Source: [Phialemoniopsis] sp. UDSM-2020 (lineage: Eukaryota; Ascomycota; Sordariomycetes; Thyridiales; Thyridiaceae). From it: a stretch of 64,000 nt of DNA. The stretch covers positions 5,022,001-5,086,000 of the forward strand of contig JAEILZ010000003.1 of the NCBI GenBank assembly GCA_018873225.1, written 5' to 3'. The translations under genes were made by a program, and so were the position numbers. Below the pieces are notes generated by a model that saw only the letters and a program-made list of their open reading frames with translations, did not search any database and had not been told where the DNA came from. Of the stretch, positions 21,350 through 33,100 are shown piece after piece; position 1 is the stretch's first letter; each line of letters begins with the position of its first letter.

Positions 21350-23752
21350 ATGCGCTCCTCTCTCGCGTACGTGACTCTGCTGGCCGCCACTGCGACTGCC
21401 AACTTCGATAGCAACCTCAACTACGCCAGCCCCTCGCGGCGCCATGCCGAGCTCGGCATCAACGTGCCTCTGGTAGAGCGCCGCTCCTGGAAGCGTGGCA
21501 ACGTCGCGTACAAGCCCGAGGAGCTGACCTTCACCCACGGCGTCGCATCCGGCGATCCGTGGCCCGAGAGCGTGATCCTCTGGACCCGCGTCGCCCCTTC
21601 CAATGAGTCCGACAAGAGCGAGGTCACCGTTCAGGGTACTGAAGCTCTGTACAGCCACGAGACCGAGAAGTTCGTCAAGGCTGATCCTAACCCCATCTGC
21701 GTCAACTGGAAGGTCTTCAAGAGCAAGTGCGGCAACGGCACACAAGAGGTCGTGACCAGCGGCAAGGCCTATACCACGTCCGACATTGACTACACCGTCA
21801 AGGTAAGGCGCCGCACTGTTGATCTTTACTTAGCCAGTGAATGATACTGACCTACAACTAGGTCGAAGCCAAAGGTCTCCAGCCCCTGACCAAGTACTTC
21901 TACCAGTTCACAATCTGCGACTCGGACAAGAAGAGCCCCGTTGGCCGAACCAAGACTGCTCCCACCAAGGATGATGATGTCTCTCACCTGAGCTTTGCTG
22001 TCTTCTCCTGCAGTAACTACCGTAAGCATTCACTACATCTTTTTCTGTTGGGGAGGAACCAATCACTTATCGTATCTTCCAGCCAATGGCTACTTCAACG
22101 CCTACGGCAATGCTGCCAGAAAGAACAAACACGACTTTGTGCTCCACCTTGGTGATTACATTTATGAGAACGGCAAGGGTGGCGAGCGCGCCAGCAAGCC
22201 AGAGGGTGAGATCTACACTCTGCACGATTACCGCACCCGTCACGGACAGGTATGAGCCTCGCGAAATCCAGACGAAACACCACACAAAAGCTGATCCACT
22301 GCAGTACCGCACCGATGCGGACCTCCAGCTGCTGTCCAAGAACAACGCTTGGATTGCCACCTGGGATGATCACGGTAAGATGCACCCTTGTTGACGCCCG
22401 AGGCTACCAAGACAGCTGACAGCCCATCAGAGTTTGCCAACAACGGCTACAGGGATGGTTTCAGCGGCCTGAACAACACCGAGGACTCCTTCCTCAAGAA
22501 CCACAACATCACTGTTGACACCCGTAAGGTTAACGCAGTTCGTGCGTATTTTGAGTGGATGCCGATCCGGTAAGTTTGAATCTTCCCTCTTGGATACCCG
22601 CGTGGGCATGACGTCCAGTCTAACATGCACAGCCAAACCGATCTGGACGATGGTCTCCGTATCTGGCGCTCATTCCAGATGGGCAAGCTCCTTGACCTCA
22701 TCATGCTCGATACGAGGAACTATGATCGCAGCATCACCCAGCTTGGTAAGAGTTCTCTCAAGCATTCGTCCCTAACGAGAAGTATACTGACTTTAGTTCC
22801 TTGCAGGCAAGTGGAACGAGCACTACATTGACCTGATTCGTGATGACCCTTCTCGCACTCTCATGGGCTCCCGCCAAGAGAACTGGTTCTACAGGTCTAT
22901 GAGCGAGTCCAAGGACCGCGGTGCAGCTTGGCGCCTGGTCGGCAACCAGATCATTTTCTCGCGCGTTCTCGAGGAGAACGAGGGCGCTATCAGCCCTCCC
23001 GACAACTGGAATGTAAGCAGATCTCCGCGAAGAACATGAAAACGGATGTGACATGTTGACAATTGTCGGCAGGGGTACATCGCGAACCGCAACCGCACTC
23101 TGCAGCACCTGTATGACAACCAGATCGGCAATAACATCTTCCTCGCAGGTGACAGCCACCAGAACTGGGTAAGGATCATGTCTTTGACCAGTCTGTTCGC
23201 TCTTGACTAAATAGACTTAGGTATCGGATTTGGCTTGGCTTGGCAACAAAGAGTACGACAGCGAGTCTGGCAAGGGTGCTATTGGCGTCGAGTTCGCCGG
23301 CACCGCTGTCAGCTCCGGCGGCCGTCCCGCACCAATCGAGCCTACCGCCAACGACTTCGCTCGCCGCATGATCCGCCGCAACGAAGAGATGCAGTGGCAG
23401 GAGGGCTACTACCGTGGCTACTTCCAGCTTGATGTTTCTCCTAAGGAGGTAACCGCTCAGTTCTTTGGTAAGTTGACTGAAGCCTCTCTTCAGTGCAATG
23501 AAGTGTAGAGATGACAGTCCATGCTGACACCGTATCAAAGGATGCCCAACAATTGCGACCCGCAACGCTTGGGAGCTTCCCCTTGTCAACTTCACCGTCG
23601 TGTCGGGAGAGGACCGCCTGCAGCGACCCGTTGCCGGTGGCCTGGCTGAGTCGGGAGCTCTTCGGGGTGGCGAGATCAAGCACACCAACCTCACCCAGAA
23701 CACAGAGACTGGGGAATGGCAGGTCATTGGTTTCGAGAAGATGTACTTTTGA
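21350..23752 (+). CDS. Secreted PhoD-like alkaline phosphatase/phosphodiesterase
   Basis: Ten exons join in frame: 21350-21802, 21862-22021, 22083-22249, 22305-22374, 22431-about 22570, then exons beginning near 22634, 22807, 23074, 23221 and 23541, ending at TGA 23750-23752. A signal peptide (about 1-18) precedes the N-terminal domain containing LTFTHGVASGDPWPESVILWTR. The metallophosphatase core shows FAVFSCSNY, HLGDYIYE, WDDHE (split by an intron), DTRNYDR and LAGDSHQNW, the metal ligands expected of PhoD. The known reaction is hydrolysis of phosphate mono- and diesters outside the cell. All introns are short with standard ends. CACGTG sites upstream suggest phosphate control. Length and motifs look intact. 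Confidence 0.9.
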
Positions 23753-24547
23753 GAGACCATGGCTCTGAGCTAGGTTATCGTGATTACCTGGCATTTTTAA
23801 ATAACTACAGGATTCTTAGACTTGTCACGTAACCGCTCAATCTCATATTCTCGACGGTTCCGTAATAATATTAGTGCTCGATTCAAGTGCATGGCCCATG
23901 CCTAACGCTTAACATTCGACACAGCCGCCTGACAACATGGTCGAAGTGAAGGCCTGCAACCTTGTATTGATGACTGGGACGATTTGTCAGTGCGCGAGGA
24001 AAAGGCGAGAAAGAGCCGAGCCCCACCATCCGCCCAGCGTACTCGTGAGCGGCTCTACGTCGTGTACCGGCAGTGAAGAGACCACCAGGAAGAATAGCAC
24101 GAAGTGATGCTTACCACCCGATCCCTGGCAGAGATGCAGCCACGCGGGCTTGGCGATGCGCCGTTCGTCCAATCAGGGAAAGACACAATCATAAGGAGAT
24201 GACTGCCTTGCTCCCATGCAATTTTAATGCCACAAATAGGTTCAGCCTGCTCTCCTGCCGACAACATCCTTGTCACGTTCCAGTGGCGAGAGGCCAGCAC
24301 TTTTGGGGGCCAAATGCAGGCTGTGGCACACCAGGATTACTAACTCGTCTGCTTGTGTGACAACATGTGGAATGGGCTGAAGACCCATGAGCTTTTTACG
24401 TCATTGAGGACTGCCACAGTTTCAGACCTTCTCTTTCTCTATCCTCCGTTCTGCAGTAATCGCTAAGGATTACATCTCTAGCCCTGCTTGTTGCATGCTG
24501 CAAATCGCTCTGGATTACGCCGTTGACGCTCCCCCACGGCTCCAGAT
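23753..24547. other. Intergenic region
   Basis: About 800 bases between the phoD-like stop and the lipase-GTPase start. No gene, repeat or clear regulatory motif recognised. Confidence 0.45.
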
Positions 24548-27500
24548 ATGTGGTCCGCTAGGAAGCGTGTTGATGTTCGGAAGATCATTGTGTGTGTAGA
24601 TGGGACGTGGTACAACGAGGACGGCCTGGAGAGTATGATTGCTCCCTTTACTCATACACAACAGCTCGCTGAACAGGTTCCGGAGCTGATAACATTTCTA
24701 CACAGAAAAGGGACACGGAAACAATAGCAACATCTTTCGGATCTTCGCCTCGGTGAAGCAGGGTGCTTTTGAGCACGAAGGCAAACACATTGAGCAGGTT
24801 CGTAGGACTAAACACTCTTCACTTGCTCAGTTGAGGCGACTAAATCATGCTACTAATACTCATACCCCTCTTCCTATAGGTAACCCGGTATTTCCACGGG
24901 ATTGGAGTGAAGAAAAAGCCTCTGGATAGCTTCAACGCCGGCATCACTGGGCACGGCTGCGAAGAGCTCATACGCGATGTCTATCAAGTTAGTTGGCCAC
25001 ATGAATCTCTTAATGTGATAACACTCAACATCGCTAGTATTGCTGTGAACACATCACGAGCGCCAATGACGAGCTCTGGCTTTTTGGATTCAGTAGGGGC
25101 GCTTGTGAGTATCTGACTATCTTTTTACATCCCATGAAAAAGCATCGCTGACACGCAGGTTGCAGATGTTGTCAAAGTAGTGTCAGACTTCCTGACGCAG
25201 ATGGCGGCATTGACGACGGCTCCAGGGGCACAGTTTGAAGCGGATTGGAGACAGGCGTTGGAGCTCATGTCTGCGAAGCAAAGCAAGCAGTTGCAATCGC
25301 GGCGAGGAGAGGTAAACACCATATGTTAGAACGCTGATGGTACCTATACGATGACTTACTGATTTGTCTATGTTAGTTGTATGCGTTTCTGTGAGTTCTC
25401 TGATCGCAGGATCAACAATTCTTATCTGAAGCGCTAACAGTTCTTTCTTCTTCAGCTCTCAAAAGACAAGAGAGGCCCCTGTGGTCCAGTTTCTCGGCCT
25501 TTTTGACACCGTAAAACAGACAACAGAGGCCAAGAGAATCGAGTCGAGCCACCCAACGGACATACGACACGTGCGGCATGCGTTGGCCTTGAATGAAGAA
25601 CGATTCCACTTCCTCCCCGAGACGTACGAGATCAATCAAGATGAATCTCGGCCTTCGCAATCGATCATTCAGGCGTGGTTTGTAGGCACGCACACAGACA
25701 TTGGAGGTGGCAGTCTGGATGATGGCTTATCTCTATACCCACTCCAGTGGATGTTACTCGAAAGCCAAAAGTGCGGTTTGGTGCTTCAGCACGAGCCAGA
25801 GAAGAGACTGTCCAATCTCATCGACGACCCGCTGAAGCTTGTCCTTCCACCAGAGCTAAGCGCAGGTCCATTGACTAGGCCGTTCGACATTGCTGCTAAC
25901 ACGAAAGGCCTGGAGGAAACCAGTCATGGCGAATGGAGCTTCAGATATAGCAACGGTATCGAGGTCACGATGTTTGACCTCCGCAGCTCACATAACCACG
26001 GCAATCTGCAGGCGCGACAAACTAAAAAGCTCCGCAAGAAGAACAGCCCATCGACCCATTATGTGCAGCTGAACTATGGTGCGCTTATTCCAACATTGCG
26101 AGATGGAAAGAGAAAGGTCTTCAGTCCTGCCGCTGGCCTGATTGGCTACACCAGTGACGGTATGTATAGTAGAAAGCTGCTCAGAATACGGAGAATGCAG
26201 AGCTCGTCCTACGTTGTTGTTAGATATCTGATGACTTCACAGTCGCCTCTGGAAACATCATACACCCGTCAGTGTACTTCTTGCAATACACCTATCCACG
26301 CTTCGGCATCAAAGAAGTGCTCGAGCGATACAAAGACTCTCTCGCCGAGTTTCAAGATCATCTTCGCACTTCAGATGGTTCCCAGCACCTTCCATGGGTC
26401 ATGGAGGACTCGTTCGTGTTGCGGAGTCAAGTGTGCCGCATTCTCATATGCGGCAAGGCCAATGTTGGCAAGACTACCTTACTGAATCGAGTTTTCAACT
26501 TTCCAATGGTGACCATCCTCCATTTTCGTCTATTTAGTATTAGTATGCCAACTGATGCTTCCGTAGTCTGACGTCAGTACTGACCGCCGCGGTATTCACA
26601 ATATTGAAGAGGGCTTTGAGCACGACCAGCATCCTGGCATCATCGTTCATGACTCCGAGGGCTTCGAGGCCGGTGATGTCAGCCGACTGAAGCTGTTTGA
26701 GGCCTTCCTGAAGAGGCGGGCTTCCTCGAAGGTGCCCGACGAGCAATTACATGCTATCTGGTATGCTCTTCCAAACTTGCCGAGTGGTTGTCATTGTGGG
26801 CTAATAGCGTCCGAATCCGGGAATACAGGCTATGCAACGAGACCAGGAACCGACCAGTGGACGTCTCGATAGAAACAGTACTAAAGTCCGTGTCTAAACT
26901 AGCTCCTCATATACCGCTAGTCATCGTCGGCACAAAGAAAGATGAACACCTGATTCTTGAGACCAACATGGCCCGAGAGCGGCTTGCTGTTTTGGAGGCT
27001 GGTAACGGCACCGATATAGACAAGAGCGTCCAGAGAAGCCTCTTAGAGCAGAAGCATGCCCTCTGGAGGAAGATCATGGAGGAAGACTGTAAGGCAGAGT
27101 TTGAACGGCTCAGGATACACTTCACGTTTGTCTCGCAAGGTAGGTCACTGCACCAGGAGCTGACAGATTCGACGCCACTAATGATATCCGCTCCAGACGA
27201 CGCTGTATCGATTAAGGGGCTGCTACAGGTCAGTCTTGGTAACATCGCCAGCGAAGACGCGCGAGCAGGCATGGCAAGCTCTCAAGTCATTGACGTAGAT
27301 TCCAAAGTGGAGCTTGCCGTGTCCCATACCATGCGGCTGCTCTACACGGCCGTCACCACAGCCACGATAGGCTTCAGCTTGGTATTCACATCGACAGTCA
27401 GCACGCCGACGCTCTCCCGCGGCCTGTGCAGCATGATCCTCCGCTGCTTCGGCTTCTCAATCGGGCTCGACCCGGACCGCAGAGATCAAGTCGGGTCTGT

Positions 27501-28029
27501 CATGGATCGCATCGTCTGGGCTAACCTGGCGCGGTTCATGCTGCACACGCTTGGCCAGACGACCGTTCTGTACGGCACCGTCTTTGGTGCGCCGCTGCTC
27601 GAGGCTCCGGCCACAGCGCGGATGTTGCTCAAGTGTGCTTGCGATGTCATTATCATCTTGGACAAGGCCTTCTCTCTAGGCGGGCGTGAAGCCACTATCG
27701 AACAGATCCAATCCGCTGCTGCCGAGTATACGGCACGCCCGGCCGAGTCAGGTGAAGCGGCACGGTGGTCACGGAGGAAAATCGTGCATAGGGAGATCAA
27801 TACGCTAATTCCTGCGATATCATTACTGACTTGGAAAATTCACCGGCAAGGTCAACTTGAGCTGATACGCAAAGGCGTTCTAGACATCATCAGGGCGAAT
27901 AGCCTCTCGAAAGAGCTTGGGCAGCGGCCACTCGGTGACCTTGCAGAGGATGAGGATCCTGATAAGACAGACGTGGAGGATGAGGCGGACGTGGACGATA
28001 TGATGAAGACTCTCTCTATGAAGGAGTGA
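24548..28029 (+). CDS. DUF2235 (Tle1-like) lipase domain fused to a P-loop GTPase
   Basis: Ten exons: 24548-24632, 24706-24797, 24880-24987, 25038-25104, 25166-25311, 25377-25390 (a 14-nt microexon), 25456-26159, 26243-26508, 26567-26760, 26808-28029. The total is 2898 nt, 965 residues. The N-terminal half is a DUF2235 alpha/beta hydrolase: IIVCVDGTW start, GHGNNSNIFR, GFSRGA nucleophile elbow (112-117), GLFDTV (Asp187) and THTDIGGG (249-255). In bacteria this fold includes the T6SS phospholipase effector Tle1. Residues about 470-610 are a GTPase: GKANVGKTT (G1, 476-484), HDSEGFE (G3, about 522) and GTKKD (G4, 600-604). The C-terminal part has amphipathic or hydrophobic helices (about 715-850), reminiscent of DUF697, and an acidic tail. 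No signal peptide, so intracellular. Role as a membrane-attacking, nucleotide-switched protein is inference. Confidence 0.85.
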
Positions 28030-29197
28030 CGGATGTTGAGTTGCTTTCATGACTAAAATCTCTACTCATTGTGGGTTAAGTCGGATGTACCTGGAAGTTG
28101 ATGGTTTCTGGAAACTGGAAGGCATTTCAAAAGGTCAGGATTTTCATCCCTCGTGTGTTTTGCGTTGTCTGCCGGGCGTACAATGACAAACTCGGAGATA
28201 TCCGAGGCGATTAGCCTTGGGCATGCCGGGCTGAATTCGTTGACCGGCAGATCCCGAAATAGCCAGACTGTCGGCTGCCTGCAAGCCTTGGCAAATGTAG
28301 TAGGAACACTTGGTGGATGTGGACAACACGCCTTATATTCATTACCTAGCCAAAGAACCTACTATATCGCCACGCGAGTAAGATATTGGGAATTCACAAA
28401 TCCATCAAGTTCGCGTCATTGTATGGGATCTCTCGTCATTGATTCAGCTAGGTCATGTTACGCTCGGATTCCAAGGCTGTTCGGGCTCAGACTCTGGCTT
28501 GCAGAAAGATCTGCGACAGGCATGCATCCTTCTTTTTCCAACAGCCAATCACCTTTCAAGACCCAACACCTCTTCCAAAGAATTGGTGTCGCAGGATAAG
28601 TCCGTGGGAAAATGCATTCATGGACCAAGGGCGACAACGATCTGGACCCGTCAATCTTCAGGCTATTTCGGACATGGAACAGGGCTGGAACGTGGAATCT
28701 GCTTGATCTGGATGTTTCGGCGCCCCTGGATAACTGTGCGGTGCTCTACCACTTTACCCCAGGATCTTGCTCAGGGTTCGAAGGATTCACTTTCCAGGAT
28801 TATCAACTTTATACTATCATAGGGTTGCATTACCAACGTATGCACGCACGGGATGCGGGAACGGATTTCGAGTCTTGGAAGGCTTCGCTTCGTTACAAAC
28901 ATCTGTCGGGCATTAACCAGATCGTACCCTCCATGATGAACTGCGGCTGAGCAGGTCTTCAAAACTGAGCGTGTTTCTTGCTCCCGCATGAAGCCCATTT
29001 CTGCTCCTCCACTCTTCTTGTCGAATCTGTAGGGAGAAGTGAGGTCTCGGAGAATATGTGAAGATCACCACGTTGCCCGCCTGGCTCAGATTTAGTGCTC
29101 CCCTGGAATGGGACACTTAACCTTTTATTCTACACCCGCACTCTAATTCATAATCTGCTCTCAAGAACAAGAGCCACAGTCGCTACCAGCATCGGAA
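28030..29197. other. Intergenic region with an unsupported open frame
   Basis: About 1.17 kb. A plus-strand frame at 28612-28950 reads somewhat like protein (FRTWNRAGTWNLLDLDVSAP and GFTFQDYQLYTIIGLHYQRM), and an upstream frame has FFFQQPITFQDPTPLPKNW. They are in different frames with no convincing intron between them. It may be a decayed gene; I do not call it. Confidence 0.3.
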
Positions 29198-30900
29198 ATG
29201 GACATCATGGAGGGCCCGAGAGAGGGGCCGATGAAGTACGATTCAGAAGACTCACCTAATTCCATCTCGCCGCTGCCAACCATCTTACGACACGGCCTCG
29301 GAGCTGTCGCAACCTTCGGCTTCTTGTCGTTCTTCACGAGCGTGGCACTCTTCACATATCTCACTTACAAATTGATAATATGGCAGATCCTGCCCCCTGG
29401 AGTTCAAGAAGAGCGTCCAACCAGCCCAGAGCCGGAATCTCCAACAGCGTCAGATGTGAACGGGTTTCTTGTTCCAAAGTCGCATTATCGAGAAGAGTGG
29501 CCACCTCCGCCTCCGTCGCCGACAAAGGCGAAAGCAACGTTTCTGTCTCGGATACGCAAAGAACCACCGAATCAATTTCTGATCCTGATATACAACCTTC
29601 TCTTTGCGGACATACAACAGGCCATAGCCTTCCTTCTGAATGTGGAATGGTTAACGAAAGACGCGATTGCCGTGGGCACTCCGACATGCTGGGCACAAGG
29701 CTGGTTTGTCTCGGTGGGAGATCTGGCTTCCAGTGTCTTCATTGCCGCCATTGCTGTACACACATACCTGGGCATCATCAAGGACTACAGGTTACCCACC
29801 TGGGCATTTTATTTGGCCGTGTTTTGCATGTGGTCTTTCGTCTACGGGGTTACGTTGCTCGGTGTCATAATCACAGGGAATGGTGTTAATGATGGCGGTT
29901 ATTACGTTCGGGCTGGGGCCTGGGTAAGCCTTATCACTGTCAACCCTAAAAAGAGGCTATCTCACTAACCTGCTCGAAGTGCTGGGTCAACTCGGCCTAC
30001 CAAGATATCCGCCTCTACACACACTACCTATGGATCTTCCTCGCCCTCGCCCTAACCTGCATAGTCTACCTGACCATATTCTTCCATCTCCGCTTCCACA
30101 GCAAGCACTCGCCAGATTGCTGTTTGTCCTCAGCCTCGTCCATGAATACCGGCCGTCGAGGCTCCAACGCCACCATGTCCCAGGCAGAACACTATCCCAA
30201 CCCAGACCCGAACGGGCTGGCGCCACCACCATCTCTCCAGCCACCTCCATCGCCCTCGCACTCGACAATGACGGACATGACCGCCAAGCGCCTGCCGCCG
30301 ATCCCACGCTCCGCACGTCACCCGACCTTCCTGCTGTACCCGATCATCTACGTCCTCTGCACTGCACCTCTTGCTGCGGGCCGCATAGCCTCGATGGGCG
30401 GGCGCGACGTCAAGCTGGCGTACTTTTGCTACGCGGGCAGCATGATCGCCTCGGCTGGCTGGCTCGACGTCCTGCTGTACAGCTGGACGCGACGGTCTAT
30501 CGTCTTCTCTGGTGGCACGGCCCCGCCCTCGCAGGACACAGGACTCGAGACATTTGCCTTCATGCGGACACCTGCAGGCCGACAGTTCGGCAACGTTGTG
30601 TTTGTATCTGGCGGTGATGACGGTAGCAAGAAGTGCCAGCAGGAGAAGAGGTGGAGGCGGTGGAACGAGAAGGTCGTTGCTGGTGCGAGCCTAAGGACAC
30701 TTCGGGGTGATAACATCAAGATGGCGAGCAAGGACTCGCTGAGGGGTTTTGGAATGGGCGCAGGCGAGGTGATGGGGATGGCTATTCAGTGTGAGACGGT
30801 CACGACTGTGTCTGTCGAGCAGGTTGATCAGACACCGCCACCGTCGAGGATGGAGAGCCGAGATGGGAGCGTCAAAGAGGTGATGGCAACGACCAAGTGA
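29198..30900 (+). CDS. Seven-transmembrane receptor, Git3-like G-protein-coupled receptor
   Basis: Exon 1 is 29198-29923, intron 29924-29979 (56 nt), exon 2 is 29980-30900; 548 residues. Hydrophobic segments lie near residues 36-60, 130-148, 165-190, 200-222, 255-280 and two around 345-400. The pattern (QFLILIYNLLFADIQQAIAF, then CWAQGWFVSVGDLASSVFI) matches the Git3/GPR1-type glucose receptor family. A long Pro/Ser-rich third cytoplasmic loop (about 280-335) and a long cytoplasmic tail with charged and Ser/Thr-rich sequence follow. Known relatives sense sugars or amino acids and act through a G-alpha/cAMP pathway. The ligand is unknown. The first Met is used; another at residue 4 or 12 would make little difference. 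Confidence 0.75.
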
Positions 30901-31278
30901 TTTTTTTTATAATTTCCTTTTCGATGACCCGGGCGGGATCCGGGAGATTCCAGGTTCTAAAAAGGCGTTGGGTTCTGCTCCTTTTACTCTAATGTACGAT
31001 AGATACCCCATTTGTTTTTGTGTTCTTTTTTGGAATTCTATTACTGTTCACCTGGGCTTGCTCATGCTTGTACTGAAGAGTCTACCAAGCGACTTCTATG
31101 GCGTGCATGTCCTGGAATTGTCTTGGTCCGACGCGCATTGAAATATGTTCAAGGTATATGATGCCGAGCCTAGTTATGCACCCTTCTTGATTCCGATTTG
31201 AATTCCATCTCTCGACAGCTTCCCAATACTCCCGCTGCCTCCAAGTGATGCCGGATAATAATACAATTGTGCACCAGT
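30901..31278. other. Convergent intergenic region
   Basis: About 380 bases of 3' flanking DNA, AT-rich with T runs after the receptor stop. No gene. Confidence 0.4.
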
Positions 31279-31827
31279 TTACAACAAAGCGGCAGCACCC
31301 AAAATGGCAACACCAACGCCATAACCAATCTCGAGCCGTCCAGCACCGCTGGTATTCGATGGGGAAGACGCGGTAGTCCCAGAAGACGTGGGTGTAGGCC
31401 CGTTGCTGTTGCTAGCTTCAGTCTGGGAAGGCTGACTCTGGCTCGCCCTCCCAGTTGTCGCGGCGGTGGTCGCGGCGGTGGTAGCCTTGGTGGATGCGCC
31501 ACCTGTGGCGCCAGGGATCACGGGAGTCAAGGGGACTGTGGCGTTGCCTTTTGCGTCAAGGTACTTTGAGCTCGCACTCTGAATGAGATCCTTGTAGTTG
31601 GAAGCAGTGATGGGAATGGTGGTAGCGCAGCTCATGGTTGTGTCGACCTTAGGTTCGTCATCGTCACAGAAGGGGAAGCCCTCGCAGAACTCTATGACGC
31701 CTCCAACACAGCAAAAGTCCACGCTGACTCCGTTATTGGTTCCTTGGTGTCGATAACCAGGGCAGTTCTGGGCCTGAACGAGGGCCGCAGCGGCGGCGAG
31801 AGCCAAGACTTGGGTGGTCAATTGCAT
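31279..31827 (-). CDS. Secreted Cys- and Ser/Thr-rich GPI-anchored protein
   Basis: A single exon from ATG 31827; 182 residues. A signal peptide (1-19, ending VQAQ) precedes a Cys-containing domain (residues about 20-70, with CPGY, DFCCVGG, FCEGFPFC and MSC). A Thr/Ala/Ser-rich stalk (TTAATTAATTG) follows. The C-terminus, after a small-residue site (NTSGAG), is hydrophobic and ends GVAILGAAALL, a GPI signal. It is likely a plasma-membrane or wall protein of unknown function. CCVGG suggests a disulfide-rich head like small CFEM-type or hydrophobin-like modules, but the spacing matches neither. TATA at 31954-31960 supports the start. Confidence 0.75.
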   Translation of the reverse strand: MQLTTQVLALAAAAALVQAQNCPGYRHQGTNNGVSVDFCCVGGVIEFCEGFPFCDDDEPKVDTTMSCATTIPITASNYKDLIQSASSKYLDAKGNATVPLTPVIPGATGGASTKATTAATTAATTGRASQSQPSQTEASNSNGPTPTSSGTTASSPSNTSGAGRLEIGYGVGVAILGAAALL

Positions 31828-32854
31828 GGTGTCTGAAGGATGGCGACGATGATACAGGAGCTTTGCGAAGATCGAAAAGTGCTGGGAACTGGTCACTGAT
31901 GACTTGACTTGATCAATTTTGAAATTGATAAAGTAGCAGCGCAACTCAGGCCCCTTTATAGATCGTGAGATTTCCTAGCCCTTCATGGAGTTTATAAAAG
32001 GTCTGCGACAGTAAATCCTGCGAATCTCACCCGACCCACATGCGATGAGGCTGATAACCTCGATGATCCTGGGCCTCAGCGGCCGCCGCAAGTGGGCCTT
32101 TGTGCTTATTTTTAAGAATGAAGCTTACTTTTTGTGTTGATTGTGGGGAGCAAGAACCTAGTCCGGACTACTAAGTAATTAAAATGATGCTCCGCCCGCC
32201 TAGCCAAGCACAAAAGCGCCATGACCCCAATGAGGCAGTGTAAATTTTTCCACTCTCAAACCTCAGCCATCGATTCTTGCTATTGGAAACACGGCCATGG
32301 ATCAGCCTTAGGCCGTTCATCAGCTGTTGCACTGTTACTGACCAGCTGCGGCGTGTGGGGCCGACTGGACCCCGCCGTGGCTTTGCCCAGAAAAGCCAAG
32401 GGGCCGTGGTAGATGAGGTGAAGAGGAGAGCCAACTTGGTCAACCAGCCTTACTTTCTGTTCCGTTAAGCCGTGATGGGATTGGGTTGTGTGTAGAAACT
32501 ACAAAGTGTGCCCTTACTATCACTTCATATAGTTATCCGGGACTTGTGGCACACATGTTCGTATTGTCTCTCTCAATATCGACATCTGACTTAAGCGAGG
32601 AAGACAGGCTACAAATTTGATCCGGTTCTACTTGTACTTGTCTTAATGAATCATGATGCCAAAAACCCCGATATGTGCTAGCCTCGATACTGTTGGTCTT
32701 GTTACAAGATCCATTCATCGGCCAATGCCCAGCCCGCCAACCGATCTCGCAACACCAAGGACCTATGACCTGCAACTCGAGCCAATTAGCAACTGCAACT
32801 CTGTCGTGATTTCTTGTTGAAAGTTGTCATTCAAACATACTCATGGAGAAGCGT
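31828..32854. other. Intergenic region
   Basis: About 1 kb between two secreted-protein genes on the minus strand. Apart from the TATA box at 31954, no element was recognised. Confidence 0.45.
31954..31960 (-). promoter_or_regulatory. TATA box (TATAAAG) of Cys-rich GPI protein
   Basis: The minus strand reads TATAAAG, 127 nt upstream of the ATG at 31827. Confidence 0.5.
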
Positions 32855-33100
32855 TTAGCACTTTCCACCCTTGAAGGTGATGCACGAAGTGCCAGTGCCG
32901 GTAGAGTTGCACACGATGCGGATGCACCGGCCGCCGACGCAGCTGTAGAGAGACGCGCACTTGGCACGGGCCTCGAGAGGCGAAAGCTCGCGGGCCGAGA
33001 CGGCCTCGGCGACTTCGGAAAGATCGACCTCGAAGGACTCGGCGGCCGGTACAGCGGCGGCCAGGCCGAGGAGGGCTACAAAAACGGCAGTGATCTTCAT
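32855..33100 (-). CDS. Small secreted six-cysteine peptide
   Basis: A single exon, 81 residues from ATG 33100. A signal peptide (1-20, MKITAVFVALLGLAAAVPAA) and an acidic pro-region (about 21-46, ending EARAK) precede a 34-residue mature core. Its six cysteines are at 48, 54, 59, 64, 73 and 81, the last being the C-terminal residue. The size and layout (signal, acidic pro-segment, basic Cys-rich core) fit fungal antimicrobial peptides or small secreted effectors. The spacing does not match a family I can name. TATA at 33196 supports the start. Role as effector or antimicrobial is inference. Confidence 0.7.
   Translation of the reverse strand: MKITAVFVALLGLAAAVPAAESFEVDLSEVAEAVSARELSPLEARAKCASLYSCVGGRCIRIVCNSTGTGTSCITFKGGKC

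Noticed and set aside
28612..28950. 112-codon plus-strand frame with some protein-like composition
   Set aside because: No family, no start context, and no splice link to the neighbouring frame; kept only as a note in the intergenic entry.
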